A stretch of 63,052 bases of DNA. Origin: JAJZJT01 sp964610905. Its GTDB lineage: Bacteria > Actinomycetota > Acidimicrobiia > Acidimicrobiales > RAAP-2. Below the pieces are notes generated by a model that was not told the DNA's origin, made no database searches, and worked only from the letters and a program-made list of their open reading frames with translations. The stretch is from contig CAZSYT010000008.1 in the NCBI GenBank assembly GCA_964610905.1, positions 1 to 63,052 on the forward strand, read 5' to 3'. Position numbers and translations under genes: made by a program. Numbering within the stretch: position 1 is the first letter of the stretch; every line of letters begins with the position of its first letter. Below, piece after piece: positions 41,820-49,693 of the stretch.

Positions 41820-41936
41820 GGTCCTCCTGGCGCTCGAGCGGCGACGCTGCATGATACGTGGCCGCTGCGGGCCCGGGCGGGCGCCCCCGACCGAGACGGA
41901 GGCCGCCCGCAGGCCCCGGGGCGGGTCGCCCGTGAG

Positions 41937-41954
41937 TAGAACGGGTTCTATACT
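41937..41954. promoter_or_regulatory. TnnAACnnGTTnnA dyad overlapping a -10 box, upstream of the thiolase gene
   Basis: TAGAACGGGTTCTA (41937-41950) is a perfect 6-bp dyad with a GG centre and fits the TnnAACnnGTTnnA operator form described for the TetR-type regulator KstR of mycobacteria and rhodococci. TATACT at 41949-41954 overlaps its right end, so a bound repressor would block the promoter. A related site is at 48592. Confidence 0.6.
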
Positions 41955-42051
41955 CGGCCGGCGCCGGCGGGTGGCACGCTGCCGGCGCCGACGGAGGAAC
42001 GTCCGCGGACCCGTCTCGCCGGGGCCGCGGCTCTGGCAGGAGGGAGCCCCC

Positions 42052-43212
42052 ATGGCCCGACCGGTGATCGTCGAGGCGGTCCGCACGCCCATCGGCAAGC
42101 GCAACGGGTGGCTCTCGGGCTTCCACGCCGCCGAGCTGCTCGGCCAGGCCCAGTCGGCCCTCGTCGAGCGGGCCGGCGTCGACCCCGCCGTGGTCGAGCA
42201 GGTGGTGGGGGGCTGCGTGACCCAGGCGGGGGAGCAGGCCTCCAACGTCACGCGGACGGCGTGGCTCAACCAGTCCCTGCCCTACGAGGTGGCCGCCACG
42301 ACGATCGACTGCCAGTGCGGCTCGTCCCAGCAGGCCAACAACTTCGTGGCCAACCTGATCAGCGCCGATGCCATCGATGTCGGCATCGCGTGCGGGGTCG
42401 AGGCGATGAGCCGGGTCGGCCTCGGCGCCAACGCACTGAACGGGCCGGGGTCCTCGCGACCCGACGGCTTCCCGTGGGACATGCCCGACCAGTTCGGGGC
42501 GGCCGAGCGGATCGCCCAGAAGTACGGCATCAGCCGGACCGATGTCGACTGGCTGGGTCTCGAGTCGCAGCGCAAGGCCGCCGCCGCCGTGGCCGAGGGA
42601 CGGTTCGACCGAGAGATCGCCCCGGTCGAGGCACCGGTGGTCGGGCCGGAGGGCCCGACCGGTGAGCACGTGCTCGTGCGCATGGACCAGGGACTGCGCG
42701 AGACGACGGCCGACGGCCTGGCCGGGCTCAGGCCCGTGCTGCCCGACGGCATCCACACGGCCGGCAACAGCTCGCAGATCTCTGACGGCGCCGCCGCGGT
42801 CCTTTGGATGTCCGAGGAGCGCGCCCGGGCCGAGGGCCGACGCCCGCGTGCCCGGATCGTCGCCCAGGTGCTCGTGGGCTCGGACCCCTACTACCACCTC
42901 GACGGCCCGATCGCCGCCACGGCGAAGGTGCTCGCCAAGGCCGGCATGACCATGGCCGACATCGACCTCTTCGAGGTCAACGAGGCCTTCGCATCGGTGG
43001 TCCTGTCGTGGGGGCGCGAGCACGGGGCCGACTGGGACAAGGTCAACGTCAACGGGGGGGCGATCGCGCTCGGCCACCCGGTGGGGGCGACCGGCTCCCG
43101 TCTGGTGACGACCGCCCTCCACGAGCTCGAGCGCCGCGACGCCACGCTCGCCCTCGTCACCATGTGCTGTGGCGGGGCGCTGGCCACCGGCACGATCTTC
43201 GAGCGGCTGTGA
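42052..43212 (+). CDS. Thiolase (acetyl-CoA C-acyltransferase)
   Basis: A 386-residue thiolase. The nucleophile Cys89 lies in DCQCGSSQQANN, the NEAF motif is LFEVNEAFASVVL, the C-terminal signatures are NGGAIALGHPVGATGSR and CCGGALATGTIFE. It cleaves 3-ketoacyl-CoA, or condenses acetyl-CoA in reverse. The sequence style is that of FadA5/FadA6-type thiolases of lipid and steroid catabolism. AGGAGGGAG precedes the ATG. It starts a run with a crotonase and a thioesterase gene, and a KstR-like dyad lies in its promoter. Confidence 0.94.
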   Translation: MARPVIVEAVRTPIGKRNGWLSGFHAAELLGQAQSALVERAGVDPAVVEQVVGGCVTQAGEQASNVTRTAWLNQSLPYEVAATTIDCQCGSSQQANNFVANLISADAIDVGIACGVEAMSRVGLGANALNGPGSSRPDGFPWDMPDQFGAAERIAQKYGISRTDVDWLGLESQRKAAAAVAEGRFDREIAPVEAPVVGPEGPTGEHVLVRMDQGLRETTADGLAGLRPVLPDGIHTAGNSSQISDGAAAVLWMSEERARAEGRRPRARIVAQVLVGSDPYYHLDGPIAATAKVLAKAGMTMADIDLFEVNEAFASVVLSWGREHGADWDKVNVNGGAIALGHPVGATGSRLVTTALHELERRDATLALVTMCCGGALATGTIFERL

Positions 43213-43261
43213 CCGGCGTGGCGGTGGCCGAGGCGACCGAGGCGAGCGAAAGGGACGAGGC

Positions 43262-44056
43262 GTGATCGGCACCGAGCACCTGACCTTCGAGGTCGAGGGG
43301 GCGACGGCCGTCGTCACCCTCAATCGGCCCGAGGCGAAGAACGCGCTGTCCGGTCCGATGCTCGTCGGGATGGCCGACGCCTGGCAGGAGATCGACGCCA
43401 ACGACGGCATCCGGTGCGCCATCCTCACGGGGGCCGGCGGGACGTTCTGCGCCGGCATGGACCTGAAGTCGATGTCGGGCCCGGACAGCGAGTCCGCCCG
43501 CCAGCGGATGGCCGACGACCCCGACCTCCACTGGAAGGCGCTCCTGCGCCACTACTCGCTGCGCAAGCCCCTCATCGCCGCGGTCGAAGGATGGGCCGTC
43601 GCCGGCGGCACGGAGATCCTGCAGGCGACCGACATCCGGGTCGCCGGCGAGGGAGCGAAGTTCGGGATCTTCGAGGCACGTCGCGGGCTCTTCCCTCTCG
43701 GCGGGTCGACCGTCCGCCTGCGGCGGCAGATCCCCTTCACGGTGGCCATGGACCTCCTGCTCACCGCCCGCGAGGTGAGCGCGGCCGAGGCGAAGGAGAT
43801 CGGGCTCATCGGGCGGGTCGTCCCCGACGGCACGGCCCTGGACGCTGCGCGTGAGATCGCCGAGGTGATCGCCGCCAACGGTCCGCTGGCCGTCGAGGCC
43901 ATCAAGGCGTCGGTGAGGGCCACCGAGGGACTTCCCGAGGCCGAGGCGCTGGCCGTCGAGCTCGAGCTCGGCTGGCCGGTCTTCGCCACCGAGGACGCCA
44001 AGGAGGGCCAGCGCGCCTTCGCCGAGAAGCGGCCCCCGCGCTTCACCCGCCGATGA
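43262..44056 (+). CDS. Enoyl-CoA hydratase/isomerase family protein
   Basis: A 264-residue crotonase-fold protein. VTLNRPEAKNALSGPML, GTFCAGMDLKSMSG, and EGWAVAGGTEILQATDIRVAGEGAKFG in two blocks define the CoA site and oxyanion hole (GMDLKS and AGG). The canonical hydratase glutamate pair is only partly present: EARRGLFPLGGSTVRLRRQ carries an E-x-x-x-G-L-F pattern. It may hydrate or isomerise an enoyl-CoA in the same pathway as the thiolase. The GTG at 43262 follows AAAGGGACGAGG. Its stop overlaps the next gene (ATGA). Confidence 0.92.
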   Translation: MIGTEHLTFEVEGATAVVTLNRPEAKNALSGPMLVGMADAWQEIDANDGIRCAILTGAGGTFCAGMDLKSMSGPDSESARQRMADDPDLHWKALLRHYSLRKPLIAAVEGWAVAGGTEILQATDIRVAGEGAKFGIFEARRGLFPLGGSTVRLRRQIPFTVAMDLLLTAREVSAAEAKEIGLIGRVVPDGTALDAAREIAEVIAANGPLAVEAIKASVRATEGLPEAEALAVELELGWPVFATEDAKEGQRAFAEKRPPRFTRR

Positions 44057-44814
44057 CGGCCGGGGCGGGGACGGGGCTGGTCGGGGAGGACGACGGGGAG
44101 GAGCACCCGCTCGAGCGGTTGGCTTCGGCCGTGCGCGACCTGGTGGGGCTGACCGTCGCGGCGCCGCTCGACGGAGCATCGGCGACCGAGGCGGCCGTCG
44201 CGCTCGAAGGGGTGGCCGCCGAGCTGCGGCGGCGCGCGGGACCCGGCAAGCGGCCCCGTGGCCAGCCGGACCCGGACGCCGATCCCCAGGCGTTCTTCCC
44301 GACGTCGCCGATGACCGGCCTCGTGAACCCGCTCGCGCCTCCGGCACGCATCTGGGTCGAGCCCGCCCACGACGGCGGCCATCCCGTCGTCCGCGGCGAG
44401 GCGACCTTCGGCGACGCCTACGAAGGGCCGCCGACGTGCGTGCACGGCGGCGTGCTGGCCGCCCTCTTCGACGAGGTGCTCGGAGCGGCCAACATGGTGG
44501 CCGGCAACCCGGGGATGACCGGGATGCTCACCGTCCGCTACCGCCGGCCGACGCCGCTGCGGGTGCCGTTGCGGGTCGAGGCCCGGTGCCGAGGGCGCGA
44601 GGGTCGCAAGATCCACACGTGGGCCGGCGTCTTCCACGGGGAGGAGCTGACGGCCGAGGCCGACGGGCTCTTCATCGAGGTCCTCCCGCAGGCCTTCCTG
44701 GCCATCGCCGAGCGTCACGCCCGCGGTGCCGGGCCGGGGGCCGGGCCCGGCGTCACCGTCGCGTCGGGGCCCGGGGTCGACCGCGTCCCCACGCCCGAGC
44801 GCGCCGGCGACTGA
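44053..44814 (+). CDS. Hotdog-fold acyl-CoA thioesterase (PaaI-like)
   Basis: A 253-residue protein. An N-terminal helical part of ~100 residues precedes a hotdog domain with TCVHGGVLAALFDEVLGAANMVAG, where the HGG and the following acidic residue are the PaaI-type active site, and LTVRYRRPTPLRVPLRVEAR. A Gly/Pro-rich tail ends the protein. It likely hydrolyses acyl-CoA made by its neighbours. The ATG overlaps the crotonase stop by four bases. A 7-bp tandem repeat follows the stop. Confidence 0.9.
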   Translation: MTAGAGTGLVGEDDGEEHPLERLASAVRDLVGLTVAAPLDGASATEAAVALEGVAAELRRRAGPGKRPRGQPDPDADPQAFFPTSPMTGLVNPLAPPARIWVEPAHDGGHPVVRGEATFGDAYEGPPTCVHGGVLAALFDEVLGAANMVAGNPGMTGMLTVRYRRPTPLRVPLRVEARCRGREGRKIHTWAGVFHGEELTAEADGLFIEVLPQAFLAIAERHARGAGPGAGPGVTVASGPGVDRVPTPERAGD

Positions 44815-44826
44815 CGCCGACGCGCT

Positions 44827-44868
44827 CGACCGGCGACCGGCGACCGGCGACCGGCGACCGGCGACCGG
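44827..44868 (+). repeat. 7-bp tandem repeat, six copies
   Basis: Six perfect units of CGACCGG fill the space between the thioesterase gene and the TetR promoter. Confidence 0.95.
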
Positions 44869-44899
44869 CGCACCAGGCTCCGACCCGCCGCCAGCTCGG

Positions 44900-44935
44900 T
44901 TGACATGTCGACAGTCTCTGTTACCTTGTCGGCAT
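44900..44935 (+). promoter_or_regulatory. Leaderless promoter with an inverted-repeat operator before the TetR gene
   Basis: TTGACA (44900-44905), 16 bases, TACCTT (44922-44927), then six bases to the ATG at 44934. The arms ATGTCGACAG (44905-44914) and CTTGTCGGCAT (44925-44935) form an imperfect dyad that covers the spacer, -10 box and start codon. This is a textbook position for autorepression by the TetR protein. Confidence 0.65.
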
Positions 44936-45509
44936 GGATGGCGTCCCTCCGGTGCGGCGGCGGATCCTCGACGCGACGGTCGAAGCGGCCGCAGTCTTCG
45001 GCATCGCCCGCCTGTCGGTCGGTGACGTGGCGCGCCGGGCAGGCCTCTCTCGTCAGACGCTCTACAAGCACTTCGCCTCCAAGGAGGACCTCGTGGCCGA
45101 GGCCGTGCTCGAAGAGACCACGCGCGTCGTCCGCGAGGTCGTGGCCGCCGCGGAGCCCGTCGACGACGTACGGGAGGCCCTGGTCGTCGGGGTGCGGACC
45201 GCCCTCGAGCTGAGCCGGGGCCACCCCCTCCTCGACCGGCTGGTCCGCACCGAGCCCGAGACGCTCGTCCCCCTGCTCACGGCCGGCGCGGGACCGGTCA
45301 TGGTGGCGGTGCGCGCCGCCGTCTGCGGGCTGGCCGAGCGCAAGCTGCCCGAGCTCGACCGCTCGGTCGTCGAGCGCGGCGCAGACGTGGTCGCCCGGCT
45401 CCTCGTCAGCTATGCGGTGGGCCCTCCCGAGGAGGCGCCCGGAGACGTGGCCGAGACGCTGGTGAGCTGCCTCTTCGACGGGATGCTGGCCACCCGCCCC
45501 GCCGCCTGA
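44934..45509 (+). CDS. TetR-family transcriptional regulator
   Basis: A 191-residue TetR regulator. The N-terminal helix-turn-helix is RILDATVEAAAVFGIARLSVGDVARRAGLSRQTLYKHFASKEDLV (in blocks), matching the family well; the C-terminal part is a helical ligand domain. It lies 93 bases upstream of the AlkB gene in the same direction, and an inverted repeat covers its own promoter, so it probably represses itself and the alkane hydroxylase and is released by an acyl or alkane-derived ligand. Regulators of this type next to alkB are known in actinobacteria. Confidence 0.92.
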   Translation: MDGVPPVRRRILDATVEAAAVFGIARLSVGDVARRAGLSRQTLYKHFASKEDLVAEAVLEETTRVVREVVAAAEPVDDVREALVVGVRTALELSRGHPLLDRLVRTEPETLVPLLTAGAGPVMVAVRAAVCGLAERKLPELDRSVVERGADVVARLLVSYAVGPPEEAPGDVAETLVSCLFDGMLATRPAA

Positions 45510-45602
45510 ACGGTGCGCCCCTCTGACGACCCCCCTGCCGGCGCCGCTCGCACGGCACGTCCCCGACGCCGGACACGACGCCCCGACCCCGAGGAGGACC
45601 CC

Positions 45603-46874
45603 ATGACCCTGCTCCGACGCGGCTCCGCCGCCCCGGCGGGTGTCGCGGCCGCCGCCCCGATGGCCGGCCGAACTGCCGCCACCCCCGGCGTGCCGAGCAC
45701 GGGCTCCTCGAGCGCGACGGGCCCGGACGTTGCCTTGGCGGCGGTGCCCTGGCGAGACCCGAAGCGCCTCCTCTGGCTGATCGGCCTCGTCGTGCCGCTC
45801 CTGCCCGTGCTCGGGCTCCTCGGTGCGCGGGCAACGGGCTGGGGAGCCTTCTACTGGTCGGGACCGCTGTGGATCTACGTGGGCATCCCCCTCCTCGACG
45901 CCGTCCTCGGGGAGGACCGGTCGAACCCGCCCGAGACGGCGGTCGCCGGGCTGGAGGAGGACCGCTACTACCGGTGGTGCACCTACCTCTACCTCCCGCT
46001 CCAGTACGGGGGGCTGGTGCTCGTCACGTGGTGGGTGGCCCGGCACCACCTCGCTCCGGTCGACCTCGTGGGATGGGCCCTCACCGTCGGTCTGGTCGGC
46101 GGGGCCGGCATCAACGCCGCCCACGAGCTCGGGCACAAGCGGGCCGGCGCCGAGCGGTGGCTGTCGCGCGTCGCCCTCGCCCAGACCTGCTACGGGCACT
46201 TCTACGTCGAGCACAACCGGGGCCACCACTCGCGGGTGGCCACCCCCGAGGACCCGGCGAGCGCTCGCTACGGCGAGTCGTTCTGGGCGTTCCTGCCCCG
46301 GACGGTCGCGGGCAGCGTGGCATCGGCCTGGGCCCTCGAGCGCGGTCGCCTGGCTCGCACCGGGCGCCGCCCCGGGTCGGTGCGGAACAAGGTCCTGCAG
46401 GCGTGGGCCCTCTCCGTCGCCCTCTACGTCCCCCTCGTCGCCTGGCTCGGGCTCCGCGTCGTGCCGTTCCTGGCCGTCCAAGTCGTCTTCGGATTCTCCC
46501 TGCTCGAGGTGGTCAACTACGTCGAGCACTACGGGCTGCTCCGAGCCGAGCTGCCCACGGGCCGGTACGAACGGTGCCAGCCCCGGCACAGCTGGAACAG
46601 CAACCACGTGGCCTCGAACCTCGCGCTCTACAACCTCGAGCGCCACTCCGACCACCACGCCAACCCCACCCGCCGCTACCAGACGCTCCGCCACTTCGAC
46701 GAAGCACCCCAGCTGCCCTCTGGCTACGGGTTGATGATCGGCCTGGCGTACGTCCCGCCGCTCTGGCGCTCCGTGATGGACCCGAGGGTGGTCGCCCTGA
46801 CCAATGGCGACCTGCGGGCGGTCAACCTCCGACCGCGGCTGCGGGCCGCCCTCGACGCCGACCCGGCCTCGTGA
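45603..46874 (+). CDS. alkB: Alkane 1-monooxygenase (AlkB-type, integral-membrane diiron)
   Basis: A 423-residue membrane hydroxylase. The histidine boxes are HELGHK, EHNRGHH, NYVEHYGL and LERHSDHHA, the diiron ligand set of AlkB. Membrane helices include LLWLIGLVVPLLPVLGLLG and WALTVGLVGGAGINAAHE. It oxidises the terminal methyl of n-alkanes to 1-alkanols using rubredoxin-delivered electrons. No rubredoxin or rubredoxin reductase gene is adjacent and none is fused to the C-terminus. GAGGAGGACC precedes the ATG. The neighbouring acyl-CoA synthetase and beta-oxidation genes suit further breakdown. Confidence 0.95.
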   Translation: MTLLRRGSAAPAGVAAAAPMAGRTAATPGVPSTGSSSATGPDVALAAVPWRDPKRLLWLIGLVVPLLPVLGLLGARATGWGAFYWSGPLWIYVGIPLLDAVLGEDRSNPPETAVAGLEEDRYYRWCTYLYLPLQYGGLVLVTWWVARHHLAPVDLVGWALTVGLVGGAGINAAHELGHKRAGAERWLSRVALAQTCYGHFYVEHNRGHHSRVATPEDPASARYGESFWAFLPRTVAGSVASAWALERGRLARTGRRPGSVRNKVLQAWALSVALYVPLVAWLGLRVVPFLAVQVVFGFSLLEVVNYVEHYGLLRAELPTGRYERCQPRHSWNSNHVASNLALYNLERHSDHHANPTRRYQTLRHFDEAPQLPSGYGLMIGLAYVPPLWRSVMDPRVVALTNGDLRAVNLRPRLRAALDADPAS

Positions 46875-46943
46875 GCCGCCGGACGCGGGCGTGGCGGGCC
46901 GCGCCGCCGGTCGCGCTCGGCGGCTCCTGCGCCCACGTTGCCG

Positions 46944-48494
46944 TCAGATCTTCTCGCGCCCTTCCCAGTAGGGGTCGCGCAGCTTGCGCTTGTAGAGCTT
47001 GCCGTTCGGATCGCGGGGCATGGCGTCGGTGAAGTCGACCGACTTGGGCAGCTTGAACTTGGCCAGCCGCCCGGCTGCGTAGGCGAGGATCTCCTCGGCC
47101 AGCTCGGGCGAGGGCGTGGAGCCCTCGGCCGGCTCGACCACGGCCTTGACCTGCTCGCCCCAGTCGTCGTCGGGGATGCCGAAGACGGCCACGTCGCCCA
47201 CCGCCGGGTGCCCGAGCAGGACGTTCTCGATCTCGGCGGGGTAGATGTTGGCCCCTCCCGAGATGATCATGTCGATCTTGCGGTCCCGCAGGAACAGGTA
47301 GCCGTCCTCGTCGAGGAACCCGACGTCCCCGACGGTGAAGAACCGTCCGATCCGGTTCTTGGCGGTCTTCTGCTCGTCCTTGTGGTAAGTGAAGTCGCCC
47401 GTCTGCATGGCCATGTAGACGGTGCCGATGACCCCGGGCTCCTCGATCCGGTTGCCCGCGTCGTCGAAGACGGCGATCTCCGAGATGGGCCACGGCCGGC
47501 CCACCGTCCCGGGCTTGTCGAGCCACTCCTTGGCGGTGACCAGGGTGCCGCCGCCCTCCGAGGCGGCGTAGTACTCGTCGATGGCGTCGCCCCACCACTC
47601 GATCATCTTGCGCTTGACGTCGACGGGGCAGGGGGCGGCTGCGTGGATCATGTGGCGCAGAGACGAGACGTCGTAGCGGCCGCGGACCTCCTCGGGGAGG
47701 GCGAGCAGCCGGTGGAACTGGGTGGGGACCATGTGCGAGGTCGTCACCCGGTACCGCTCGATGAGCCGCAGCATCTCCTCGGGCAACCACTTGTCCATCA
47801 CGACCACGGTGTGGCCGAGGTGGATCGACGCTCCCGAGTAGCGCAGCACGGCCGTGTGGTAGAGGGGGGAGCCGACGATGTGGACGTTGTCGTCGTGGGG
47901 CTGGACCCCGAACAGGAAGAGGATCCCGCTCAGCCCGAGCGCCGCCTCCTCGGGCGTGCACCCGGCGAGCGGCCGGTAGACGCCCTTCGGGTTGCCCGTC
48001 GTCCCCGAGGTGTAGTTCATCACGTCGCCGATGGTGCGCCCCTCGGGGTCCGCCGTCGGCTGGCTGTCGCGCATGGTGGCGTACGACCCGAAGCCGGTGA
48101 TCTCGCCCACGGCGAAGCAGGCCGTCGACGGCAGCTCGGCCTCCTCGGCGGCGTCGAGGGCGGTCTCGGCGAAGCGCTCGTGGGCAACGAACGCCTTGGC
48201 GTCCGAGTCGGCGAGGATGTAGGCGACCTCGGGACCCACCAGGTGGTGGTTGACGGGCACGAGGTACCAGCCGGCCTGGAGGGCGGCGAGATAGAGCTCG
48301 AACACCTCGACCCCGTTGGGCAGGAGCGTGGCCACCCGGTCGCCGGGCTCCATGCCGAGCCGGCGCAGCCCGGCCACCACCTGGTTGGCCCGCCCGAGCA
48401 GCGTGCCGGCGTCGTGCTCGGTGCCGTCCACGTCGACCAGGGCGAGATGCCCCGGGTCGTCGTGCGCAAGTGCCCAGAACCCCAGGTCAGCCAT
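46944..48494 (-). CDS. Acyl-CoA synthetase (AMP-forming)
   Basis: A 516-residue ANL ligase. The phosphate loop is MNYTSGTTGNPKGVYRP near residue 165, the acyl/AMP region has YYAASEGGGTLVT, the hinge FTVGDVGFLDEDGYLFLRDRKIDMIISGGANIYPAEIE in blocks, and the C-terminal lysine is in PRDPNGKLYKRKLRD. It activates a fatty or sterol-type acid with CoA. The ATG at 48494 follows GGGGAGGG. It is divergent from an SDR gene, and a KstR-like dyad lies between them; together with the thiolase at 42052 this suggests one regulon. Confidence 0.93.
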   Translation of the reverse strand: MADLGFWALAHDDPGHLALVDVDGTEHDAGTLLGRANQVVAGLRRLGMEPGDRVATLLPNGVEVFELYLAALQAGWYLVPVNHHLVGPEVAYILADSDAKAFVAHERFAETALDAAEEAELPSTACFAVGEITGFGSYATMRDSQPTADPEGRTIGDVMNYTSGTTGNPKGVYRPLAGCTPEEAALGLSGILFLFGVQPHDDNVHIVGSPLYHTAVLRYSGASIHLGHTVVVMDKWLPEEMLRLIERYRVTTSHMVPTQFHRLLALPEEVRGRYDVSSLRHMIHAAAPCPVDVKRKMIEWWGDAIDEYYAASEGGGTLVTAKEWLDKPGTVGRPWPISEIAVFDDAGNRIEEPGVIGTVYMAMQTGDFTYHKDEQKTAKNRIGRFFTVGDVGFLDEDGYLFLRDRKIDMIISGGANIYPAEIENVLLGHPAVGDVAVFGIPDDDWGEQVKAVVEPAEGSTPSPELAEEILAYAAGRLAKFKLPKSVDFTDAMPRDPNGKLYKRKLRDPYWEGREKI

Positions 48495-48591
48495 CGGCCC
48501 TCCCCTTCCGTGCCCACCCGGCACCCGGCCTGCTGCCCGGTCGCGCCGACCGGCGGGCAGACCCCGCTGGCGCCGGTACCGGGGCGAACGC

Positions 48592-48605
48592 TAGAACAGG
48601 TTCTC
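48592..48605. promoter_or_regulatory. KstR-like dyad (TnnAACnnGTTnnC) between divergent fadD-type and SDR genes
   Basis: TAGAACAGGTTCTC differs from the dyad at 41937 at two positions (the first centre base and the last base). It lies 98 bases from the acyl-CoA synthetase start and 113 bases from the SDR start. Confidence 0.5.
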
Positions 48606-48717
48606 GTCTATGGTCAACCGCGCTGCTCGCTCCGGCGGGCAGCGGTCCGACGGGACGGCCCGGGCGCCACGGCACGACGCCGGCGCACCGGGCCCGGCGA
48701 GGAGGAGGCAGGCGAGC

Positions 48718-49635
48718 GTGAGCGGATTCCTGGACGGCAAGGCCGTCGTGGTGACGGGCGGCGGCGGCGGCATCGGGCGCGCCGTGGCCCTTGCGGCGGC
48801 GGCCGAGGGGGCGCGCGTCGTCGTGGCCGACATCGGCGTCTCCCTCGACGGCTCGGACCCGACGAGCGACGTCGCCGAGTCGGTCGCGGGCGAGATCACC
48901 GCCGCGGGTGGCGAGGCAGTTGCCGTGGCCGAGAGCGTCACGACGCTGGCCGGAGGGACCGCCATCGTCGACGCCGCCGTCGGGCGGTGGGGGAGGGTCG
49001 ACGGCGTGGTCGCCGTCGCCGGCATCCTGCGCGAGCGGATGCTCTTCAACATGTCCGAGGACGAGTGGGACGCCGTCGTCGAGACCCACCTGAAGGGCCA
49101 CTTCACGGTGTTCCGGGCTGCCGCCGCCGTCATGCGCAAGCAGGAGGGCGGCGGCTCCCTCGTGGCCTTCACCTCGGGCGCCTTCGCCGGCAGCGTGGCA
49201 CAGGCCAACTACGCGGCGGCCAAGGGCGGCATCGTGTCGCTCGTGCGCTCCGCGGCCGCCGGGCTCCACCGCTACGAGGTCAGGGCGAACGCCGTCGCCC
49301 CCGTGGCGCGCACGCGCATGTCGGCGAACGTGCCGATGGACCTGGCGGAGATGGGCGACCCCGAGGACGTCGCCCCCCTCGTCGTCTACCTCCTCTCCGA
49401 CCGGGCCCGCCACGTGACCGGACAGGTCTACACGGCGGTCGGCCCCAAGATCGCGGTGTGGAACCAGCCACGCGAGGTCCGTGCCGTCTACGCGGAGGGG
49501 CGGTGGACGCCCGAGCAGATCGCCGCACGGCTCGATGCCACCGTCGGCCAAGAGCGCATGCCGCTCCTCGACCAGCTCGAGGAGTACCGGAGGGCGGCCG
49601 CCGCCAAGGCGGCCGACGAGGGGAAGCAAGGCTGA
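48718..49635 (+). CDS. Short-chain dehydrogenase/reductase
   Basis: A 305-residue SDR. The cofactor loop is VVVTGGGGGIGRAVAL, an Asp in VVADIG favours NAD(H), and the catalytic Ser and YxxxK lie in FTSGAFAGSVAQANYAAAKGG. The NAG motif is altered to VAVAGI. A C-terminal extension of ~40 residues follows the fold. It resembles multifunctional-type 3-hydroxyacyl-CoA or 17-beta-hydroxysteroid dehydrogenases, in keeping with the neighbouring genes. GAGGAGGAGG precedes the GTG start. A KstR-like dyad lies upstream. Confidence 0.9.
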   Translation: MSGFLDGKAVVVTGGGGGIGRAVALAAAAEGARVVVADIGVSLDGSDPTSDVAESVAGEITAAGGEAVAVAESVTTLAGGTAIVDAAVGRWGRVDGVVAVAGILRERMLFNMSEDEWDAVVETHLKGHFTVFRAAAAVMRKQEGGGSLVAFTSGAFAGSVAQANYAAAKGGIVSLVRSAAAGLHRYEVRANAVAPVARTRMSANVPMDLAEMGDPEDVAPLVVYLLSDRARHVTGQVYTAVGPKIAVWNQPREVRAVYAEGRWTPEQIAARLDATVGQERMPLLDQLEEYRRAAAAKAADEGKQG

Positions 49636-49693
49636 CGCCGGGCGGGAGCGCCGGGCGGTGCAGGGGTCCCCGGACGACTGGGCCAGGTCGCGC

